Assembly: GCA_028277115.1 (NCBI GenBank)
Contig: JANQHG010000144.1
Location: 1 to 47,785 of the forward strand
Direction of reading: 5' to 3'
DNA: 47,785 bases
Source of the DNA: Azospirillaceae bacterium
Lineage (GTDB): Bacteria > Pseudomonadota > Alphaproteobacteria > Azospirillales > Azospirillaceae
This document shows positions 42,964 through 47,785 of this stretch, piece by piece. A model generated the notes under the pieces. That model ran no database searches. It was not told the origin of the DNA and saw only the letters and a program-made list of their open reading frames with translations. A program made the position numbers and the translations under genes. How positions within the stretch are numbered: the first letter of the stretch is position 1; the number at the start of each line of letters is the position of its first letter.

Positions 42964-44364
42964 TTAAACGACGGAAACCGTGGCGTCGGGGCAGGCCAAA
43001 AGCTCGGCCAACAACGTGACGCCCCGGACCACCTCGTCGCGGGTTGGCGGTTGGCACAGGCCAACCCGAACCGCCTGCGGCGCCTGGGTCTGCCCAATCG
43101 CGAACACGCCGGCGCTGATCACCGACACACCGCGGCGCGCAGCCGCCGCCACGAACTCCTCGCGCCGCCAGCCGTCCGGCAGCGTCAGCCACAAGTGCTG
43201 AGAACTCGGCGCGCTCCGCACCAACGCCGGGTCGAGCCGGGCCCGCGCCAGACGTTGGCGCGCCGCCGCCTCCTCGCGCTGGCGCGCGGCAAAAGCGTCG
43301 GCCCGACCGTCACGCATCCACATCGCCGCAACCTCGCTGAACACGGTCGGCGGCGCGAAATGAAAACTGCGCAACACCCCCTCAAGACGCGAAAACAAGG
43401 GCGGCGGCACCACGGTGAACCCGACCCTCAGACCGGCCGCCAAACTCTTCGACAGGCTGGTGACATAGATCACCAGCTCGGGCGCCAGGCTCTGCAACGG
43501 CGGCGGCGCCTCGGGCGCCAGAAAGCCGAACACCCCGTCCTCGATGATCATCACGCCGTGGCGCCGGGCAATCTGCACGATCTCATGACGCCGGCCCTCG
43601 GTCAAAATCGACGCGGTCGGGTTCTGGATCGTCGGGATCGTGTACAACGCCCGCACCGGACCGCGCCGGCACGCCGCCTCGAACGCCGCCGGCACCAGAC
43701 CCTCGGCATCGGTCTCGATCGCCTCGAGCCGGAACCCGAAGGTCGCGGCACAGGATTTGAGACCGTGGTAGGTCAGACATTCCGCCGCCACGGTCTCCCC
43801 CGGCCGCACCACCGCCGACAAGGCGGTCGCCAACCCGTTGTGCGCGCCGACCGTGACCAGAACCGAGTCGACCGACGCCGCAACCCGCTCCTGGCGCGCC
43901 AACCAATCGCACGCGGCGACCCGGTGCGGCGTCAACCCGGCATGGGGCCCGTAGCCGAGCAACCGCTCCAGCCGCCCGGCCGCGCGCAGCTCGGCGATTG
44001 TCTCGGCCAGCGCCGCATCGACGTCCCGCAAGATCGAAAGACATTGGGCGAAATTGATCTCGGCCGTGTTGCTCAACAGGCCGAAATGATCGAGCTCGGG
44101 CGTCTCGCGCCGGTCGGGTTCCCGGACATAGGTGCCGCGCCCGACCTCGCCGCACACCAGACCGCGCCGTTCCGCCTCCGCATAGGCGCGGGTCACCGAC
44201 CCGATCGAGACATTGAGCCGATAGGCGAGGTCGCGGTGGGTCGGCAGCCGGGCGCGTGCCGGCAACCGCCCGGCCGCGATGTCGTCGGCCAACGCATCCG
44301 CGATCGCCCGATACCGCGGCCCCTCGCGCCCGGTGAGGTCCGGGGTCCATTCGGTCATCGCCAT
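42964..44364 (-). CDS. MocR/PdxR-type regulator (GntR HTH + aminotransferase domain)
   Basis: A PLP-dependent transcription factor of 466 residues. The N-terminal GntR winged helix has RLPTHRDLAYRLNVSIGSVT then RAYAEAERRGLVCGEVGRGTYV. The large C-terminal fold-type I aminotransferase domain has LGYGPHAGLTPHR, PTIQNPTASILTE and the PLP lysine in YVTSLSKSLAAGLRVGF. ATG at 44364 is used; the ATG two codons later is equally good. Such proteins sense PLP adducts of amino compounds. It is divergent from the DUF1127 gene and lies inside the BMP transporter locus, so it may control one or both. A pair of TTGTC/GACAA palindromes lies in the promoter region. Confidence 0.94.
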   Translation of the reverse strand: MAMTEWTPDLTGREGPRYRAIADALADDIAAGRLPARARLPTHRDLAYRLNVSIGSVTRAYAEAERRGLVCGEVGRGTYVREPDRRETPELDHFGLLSNTAEINFAQCLSILRDVDAALAETIAELRAAGRLERLLGYGPHAGLTPHRVAACDWLARQERVAASVDSVLVTVGAHNGLATALSAVVRPGETVAAECLTYHGLKSCAATFGFRLEAIETDAEGLVPAAFEAACRRGPVRALYTIPTIQNPTASILTEGRRHEIVQIARRHGVMIIEDGVFGFLAPEAPPPLQSLAPELVIYVTSLSKSLAAGLRVGFTVVPPPLFSRLEGVLRSFHFAPPTVFSEVAAMWMRDGRADAFAARQREEAAARQRLARARLDPALVRSAPSSQHLWLTLPDGWRREEFVAAAARRGVSVISAGVFAIGQTQAPQAVRVGLCQPPTRDEVVRGVTLLAELLACPDATVSVV

Positions 44365-44413
44365 CGCGCCATCGCCCGCTCCCCCGATCCCAAAGGCCTG
44401 ATCGTCACCTGGG

Positions 44414-44465
44414 TTGTCACAGAGACAATATAGCGGTTGACGATGACAATCTACAAGGGTCTACT
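44414..44465. promoter_or_regulatory. Divergent promoter/operator between MocR-type and DUF1127 genes
   Basis: TTGTC-N5-GACAA (44414-44428) and TTGAC-N3-GACAA (44437-44449) are two similar palindromes about 21-23 bases apart, two turns of DNA, as expected for a dimeric MocR site. On the plus strand TTGACG (44437-44442), 17 bases, then TCTACT (44460-44465) makes a good promoter for DUF1127. On the minus strand TATATT with TTGTAG 18 bases upstream could serve the regulator gene. Confidence 0.55.
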
Positions 44466-44519
44466 CGGATGTATCGATTGTCCCGGGACGATCGCTCACG
44501 CCGGATGGAGGACGGAAGG

Positions 44520-44720
44520 ATGACATTCTCGATCGCGACGATCCTGCTGTCGGACCTGCAGCGGGTGACACGGCGGGGCCTCGGAATGATCGTCGTCTGG
44601 CACGAGCGCTATCTGCAGCGCCAAACCTTGGCGCGCCTGGACGAACGAATGCTGCGCGACATCGGACTGACGCCGCTCGATGCCCAAACCGAATATGACA
44701 AGCCATTCTGGCGTGCCTGA
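44520..44720 (+). CDS. DUF1127-domain small protein
   Basis: ATG at 44520, after GGACGGAAGG, gives 66 residues; an upstream ATG at 44469 is possible but adds low-complexity basic residues. The C-terminal half has the DUF1127 pattern LARLDERMLRDIGLTPLDA followed by KPFWR. Small DUF1127 proteins of alphaproteobacteria have been linked to RNA turnover and to phosphate and carbon metabolism; function here is not readable. It is divergent from the MocR-type gene and shares its promoter region. Confidence 0.88.
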   Translation: MTFSIATILLSDLQRVTRRGLGMIVVWHERYLQRQTLARLDERMLRDIGLTPLDAQTEYDKPFWRA

Positions 44721-44747
44721 GACTGGATTGTGCCGCCGGGCCGGGCG

Positions 44748-46322
44748 TCACGCTGACGCGTCGGCGCCCGGCCCGGCGGCGCGGCCGCCCATCAGCGCGC
44801 CGATCTCATCATAGCCGGTCGCCGCGGCGGCGACCGGCGCGGTCAAACGGCCCCGGCGCAGCACCGCGATCCGGTCGGCCAGGTCGAACACCTCGTCGAG
44901 GTCTTGCGAGATCACCAGCACCCCGGCGCCGGCCCCGGCCAACGCCCGGATCTGCGCGCGCACAAACGCCGCCGCCTGGACGTCGATCCCCCAGGTCGGC
45001 GAGCGCGCGACCAGGACCCGCGGCGCCTGGTCGAGTTCGCGCCCGACGATGAACCGTTGAAGATTGCCGCCCGACAAGCGGTCAGCCGCCACCCCGGGCC
45101 CGCGTGCCCGCACCCCGAACCGCTCGATGATCCGTCCGGCGCGCGCCCGGCCGGCGGCAAAGCGGACCAAGCCGCGCCGCACCAAGTCGTGAACCCCATG
45201 GCCGGTCAGGATCGTGTTGGCGGTCAGATCGAGCCCCGGCGCGACCGCCCGCCCCAGGCGCTCTTCCGGGATCACCGCAAGCCCGGCGCGCCGCCGGGCC
45301 GCCGGACCGGCACGGCCGACCGGCCGGCCGTCGATCCGGATCACCGGATCGGCCGCGGCCGGGGCTTCGCCGATCAGCGCCGCCATCAGCTCGCGTTGAC
45401 CATTGCCGGCGATCCCGGCGATCCCGACGATCTCGCCGCGCTCGACCCGCACGGTGACCCCGCGCAGATTGACCGCGAACGGGTCGCGGTGGTCGGTCGT
45501 CAGCGCCTCGATCGACAGCGCGGGGTGGACGACCCCGGACCCACCGCGCACCGGCCCCCCGTCCGACGCCGGGTCAGGCGCGGCGGCAGCGGTCGCCGGC
45601 GCGGTGCCGACCATCATCGCGGTCAGGCTGCGCACGGTCTCGCGCCCCGGGTCGCACACCCCAACCACCCGGCCGGCGCGCAGGATGGTCGCGCGGTCGC
45701 ACAGACCAACGACCTCGGACAGTTTGTGGCTGATGTACAAAATTGCGCAGCCGCTCGCCGCCAGCCGGCGGATCAGCGCGACCAAGCGGTCGGCCTCTTG
45801 CGGCGTCAGCACCGAAGTCGGCTCGTCCATCACCAACAGCTTGGGGTCGGCGAGCAGCGCGCGCAGAATCTCGACCCGCTGGCGCTCGCCGACCGACAGC
45901 GTCTGCACCGGCTGCGCCGGGTCGACCGCGAGCCCGTGCGCCTCGGCCAGCGCCGTGATCCGCGCCGCCAATTCGGCGCGCGGCGGCGGCGCGTCGAGCC
46001 CGACCCCGATCGTCTCGACCACCGACAGGGTCTCGAACAGGTTGAAATGCTGGAACACCGCGCCGATGCCGAGCCGGCGCGCCGCCCACGGCCGGTCGAT
46101 CACCACCGGCCGGCCGTCCCAGGCGATGGTTCCGGCATCGGCGCGGATGATCCCGCACAAGATGCGCACCAGCGTCGTCTTGCCGGCGCCGTTCTCGCCG
46201 AGCAGCGCATGGATCTCCCCGGCGCGCACCGCGAGATCGATCCGGTCGTTGGCCAGGCACTCGGGATATGCCTTGGTGATCTTGCGCACGGCCAGACGCG
46301 GTGCCGCTGCGGCCTCGCTCAT
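44748..46322 (-). CDS. ABC transporter ATP-binding protein, double-domain (BMP/nucleoside or sugar type)
   Basis: The 524 residues hold two fused nucleotide-binding domains. Domain 1 has Walker A GENGAGKTTL, signature LSVGERQRVEIL and Walker B LLVMDEPTSVLTPQE. Domain 2 has a degenerate Walker A (GIAGNGQRELMAAL) but an intact signature LSGGNLQRFIVGREL and Walker B VLVARSPTWGID, in which the catalytic Glu is replaced. This is normal for the YufO/RbsA-like class. It is the likely ATPase for the BMP permeases. ATG at 46322 overlaps the GNAT stop by four bases. Confidence 0.94.
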   Translation of the reverse strand: MSEAAAAPRLAVRKITKAYPECLANDRIDLAVRAGEIHALLGENGAGKTTLVRILCGIIRADAGTIAWDGRPVVIDRPWAARRLGIGAVFQHFNLFETLSVVETIGVGLDAPPPRAELAARITALAEAHGLAVDPAQPVQTLSVGERQRVEILRALLADPKLLVMDEPTSVLTPQEADRLVALIRRLAASGCAILYISHKLSEVVGLCDRATILRAGRVVGVCDPGRETVRSLTAMMVGTAPATAAAAPDPASDGGPVRGGSGVVHPALSIEALTTDHRDPFAVNLRGVTVRVERGEIVGIAGIAGNGQRELMAALIGEAPAAADPVIRIDGRPVGRAGPAARRRAGLAVIPEERLGRAVAPGLDLTANTILTGHGVHDLVRRGLVRFAAGRARAGRIIERFGVRARGPGVAADRLSGGNLQRFIVGRELDQAPRVLVARSPTWGIDVQAAAFVRAQIRALAGAGAGVLVISQDLDEVFDLADRIAVLRRGRLTAPVAAAATGYDEIGALMGGRAAGPGADASA

Positions 46323-46786
46323 GGTCGGACCAGGTCTTTTCGGTAGTAGGTCTTGTCAAACCCGGCGATGCAGTCCGGGATCGTGCCGATCGCGCGATAG
46401 CCGTGCCGTTCGTAGAACGCCGCCGCCCCGAACGCAAAGGTGCTGAGCGTCACCCGGGTCAGCCCGGCCGCCGCGGCCTCGCCTTCAAGCCGGGTCAAGA
46501 GCCGCGAGCCGTGGCCGCGGCCGCGCGCGGCGTCGTCTACCCAAACCCAGTTGACGAACACCTCTCGGCCGACCATGAACCCGAACGCGCCGCCGACGAT
46601 CTCTCGCCCCGGCAGCCGGCGCAGATAGATCGAGATCCGCCCGGGCGACTCCCCGAGGAACCGTTCGTTGTACCGGCGCAGGCCCTCCTGGACCGCGTTC
46701 AACTCGGACACGAGGTAGCGCCGATCGACCTCGAGCACCAAGTCCGGATCGGCGGTCGGCGCCGCCGCGGGAGACGGGTCGGTCAT
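46319..46786 (-). CDS. GNAT-family N-acetyltransferase
   Basis: The 155-residue product has the acetyl-CoA loop VDDAARGRGHGSRLLTRLE, preceded by the beta-strand VFVNWVWV and followed by VTLSTFAFGAAAFYERHGYRAIG, the GNAT core. Substrate is unknown. It lies between lolD (three-base gap) and the ABC ATPase (four-base overlap), so the three are one transcription unit; whether the acetyltransferase acts on the imported compound is speculation. Confidence 0.92.
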   Translation of the reverse strand: MTDPSPAAAPTADPDLVLEVDRRYLVSELNAVQEGLRRYNERFLGESPGRISIYLRRLPGREIVGGAFGFMVGREVFVNWVWVDDAARGRGHGSRLLTRLEGEAAAAGLTRVTLSTFAFGAAAFYERHGYRAIGTIPDCIAGFDKTYYRKDLVRP

Positions 46787-46789
46787 GGT

Positions 46790-47467
46790 TCAAGCCTCCG
46801 TGATCTCGACCACCGTGCCGTCGCGCAACTCGAACACCCGGTCCATCCGGGCCGCCAGCTCAAGATTGTGGGTCGCGACCACCGCCACCAGGCCCTCCTC
46901 GCGGGCGAGTGCCAGCAGGGTTTCGAACACCCGATCGGCGGTGTTGTGGTCGAGGTTGCCGGTCGGTTCGTCGGCGATCAACAGCTGCGGCCGGTTGGCA
47001 AGCGCGCGTGCGATCGCGACCCGCTGCTGCTCGCCGCCGGACAGGCGCGACGGCCGATGGTCGGCGCGGTGATCGACCCCGACCCGCGCCAGCAGCTCGC
47101 GCGCCCGTACCCGCGCCGCGCGCCGGCCGACGCCGGCGATCATCTGCGGCAGCACGATGTTCTCCTCGGCGGAGAATTCGGGCAACAGGTGGTGGAACTG
47201 ATAGACGAAGCCGATCACCCGGCGGCGCAGCAGGGTGCGGCCGCGGTCGCCGAGCGCCCCGGCATCGGTGCCGTCGATCCGCACCGCGCCCGCGGTCGGC
47301 CGCTCGAGCAGCCCGGCGATATGGAGCAGGGTCGATTTGCCCGCCCCCGACGGCCCGACCAGGGCGACCGTCTCGCCCTCCTTGACCGAAAGCGAGACCC
47401 CACGCAACACCTCGAGCCGGGTGCCGGCCTGTTCGAACACCCGGGTGACCTGGTCGAGAACGAGCAT
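46790..47467 (-). CDS. lolD: Lipoprotein-releasing-type ABC ATPase (LolD family)
   Basis: LolD powers release of lipoproteins from the inner membrane through LolC/LolE. The 225 residues contain Walker A GPSGAGKST, the LolD/MacB-type segment FVYQFHHLLPEFSAEENI, signature LSGGEQQRVAIARAL and Walker B LLIADEPTGNLD, then THN. The lolC/lolE membrane genes that normally precede it are absent here, although a paralogous role with another permease is possible. ATG at 47467 is used. It appears to be the first gene of the lolD-GNAT-ABC ATPase run. Confidence 0.9.
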   Translation of the reverse strand: MLVLDQVTRVFEQAGTRLEVLRGVSLSVKEGETVALVGPSGAGKSTLLHIAGLLERPTAGAVRIDGTDAGALGDRGRTLLRRRVIGFVYQFHHLLPEFSAEENIVLPQMIAGVGRRAARVRARELLARVGVDHRADHRPSRLSGGEQQRVAIARALANRPQLLIADEPTGNLDHNTADRVFETLLALAREEGLVAVVATHNLELAARMDRVFELRDGTVVEITEA

Positions 47468-47608
47468 CCACGCATGACCATCGCGACGTCAGTCCGGCGG
47501 GCGGACGCCGAACAACTGGTGGCGCCTTCCCTACCGCGAAACAGCGGGTCCGGTACAGGGGATTGCGCCGGCGCGGGCGACGTCGAAACCCCGAAGGTTG
47601 TGCAAGGG

Positions 47609-47646
47609 ACCAAAAAAGGACGGCCGGCACGCAAGCGTGCCGGCCG
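47609..47646 (-). terminator. Rho-independent terminator after pufC
   Basis: Read on the minus strand, CGGCCGGCACG, a four-base loop and CGTGCCGGCCG form a perfect 11-base stem (47646-47621). TCCTTTTTTGG follows at once. It lies 28 bases after the pufC stop and would end the puf transcript ahead of lolD. Confidence 0.9.
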
Positions 47647-47651
47647 ACACC

Positions 47652-47679
47652 GCCCAAGCTCAGTTGCCCAAGCTCAGTT
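47652..47679. repeat. 14-base tandem duplication spanning the pufC stop codon
   Basis: GCCCAAGCTCAGTT occurs twice in a row (47652-47665 and 47666-47679). The pufC TGA is in the copy nearer the gene and is repeated as an untranslated TGA in the other. Confidence 0.9.
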
Positions 47680-47785
47680 GCCAGCGAGCGACGGGAACTC
47701 CGCCAGCATCGGCGCGCCGTACAACGGCTTGTACACGCCCATGTGGCAGGTGGTGCAATTGGCCTTCGGTGCGTCGCCGGTCGGC
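47674..47785 (-). CDS. pufC: Photosynthetic reaction-centre cytochrome c subunit, 3' end only
   Basis: Only the last 36 codons are in the window. They encode GDAPKANCTTCHMGVYKPLY then GAPMLAEFPSLAGN and a stop. CTTCH is a c-type haem attachment site, and the KPLYGAPML segment just after it is the hallmark of the fourth haem and tail of PufC. PufC is the tetrahaem periplasmic subunit that re-reduces the special pair of type II reaction centres. The rest of the puf operon (pufBALM) should lie beyond the right edge on the minus strand. Confidence 0.9.
   Translation of the reverse strand, partial: PTGDAPKANCTTCHMGVYKPLYGAPMLAEFPSLAGN

Overview
This is a high-GC chromosomal segment from a motile alphaproteobacterium, most likely a purple phototroph. 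The strongest clue is at the right edge: a minus-strand gene fragment ends in a CTTCH haem-binding motif followed by KPLYGAPM, the tail of the reaction-centre cytochrome PufC. The flagellar order flgB-flgC-fliE-fliQ-fliR, a cysteine-free Crp/Fnr regulator and the TRAP, BMP-type ABC and BCCT transporters fit the same group. I cannot name a genus from the sequence alone.

Layout. 1-2.5 kb: flagellar rod and export genes (minus). 2.8-11 kb: a ferritin-like di-iron protein, the sirtuin CobB, tRNA-Ala(CGC), an orphan ParA with a C-terminal membrane helix, a small exported protein, acylphosphatase, propionyl-CoA carboxylase alpha, and a protein made of two fused sulfotransferases. 11-15 kb: a Tat/lipoprotein GH44 glycosidase facing a Crp-like regulator, then a Thr/Ser/Gly-repeat exported protein with a CRP-type palindrome upstream. 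15.6-21.2 kb: a chemoreceptor and a complete TRAP transporter. 21.6-22.2 kb: a ParD/ParE-like toxin-antitoxin pair. 22.7-33.6 kb: lipid and cofactor metabolism (Aas-like enzyme, CBS protein, coaBC-dut-Rrf2 overlapping genes, cysteine synthase, a beta-oxidation multienzyme, an acyl-CoA dehydrogenase). 33.9-36.5 kb: an accessory island with a frameshifted Phd/PIN module followed by an AT-rich two-gene operon encoding a ParA-like ATPase and a HEPN-domain protein. 36.5-47.5 kb (mostly minus): betaine transport (BCCT carrier plus a periplasmic binding protein), a BMP-type ABC importer (binding protein, two permeases, and a double ATPase placed separately), a MocR-type regulator divergent from a DUF1127 gene, a GNAT acetyltransferase and LolD. 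Last 112 bases: the 3' end of pufC with a strong terminator.

Two interspersed repeat families punctuate the window. Family A is a string of short G/C hairpins in gene borders (six full or partial copies, all in the same orientation). Family B is built round a 16-bp inverted repeat containing GGGGCGATCGGCC (three copies, one inverted). No insertion-sequence transposase, integrase, rRNA or CRISPR array was seen.

The best candidate for an undescribed system is the ParA-HEPN operon at 34708-36472. Its base composition differs sharply from its surroundings, it sits beside a toxin-antitoxin module, and it pairs a complete P-loop ATPase with a protein carrying the HEPN ribonuclease signature.
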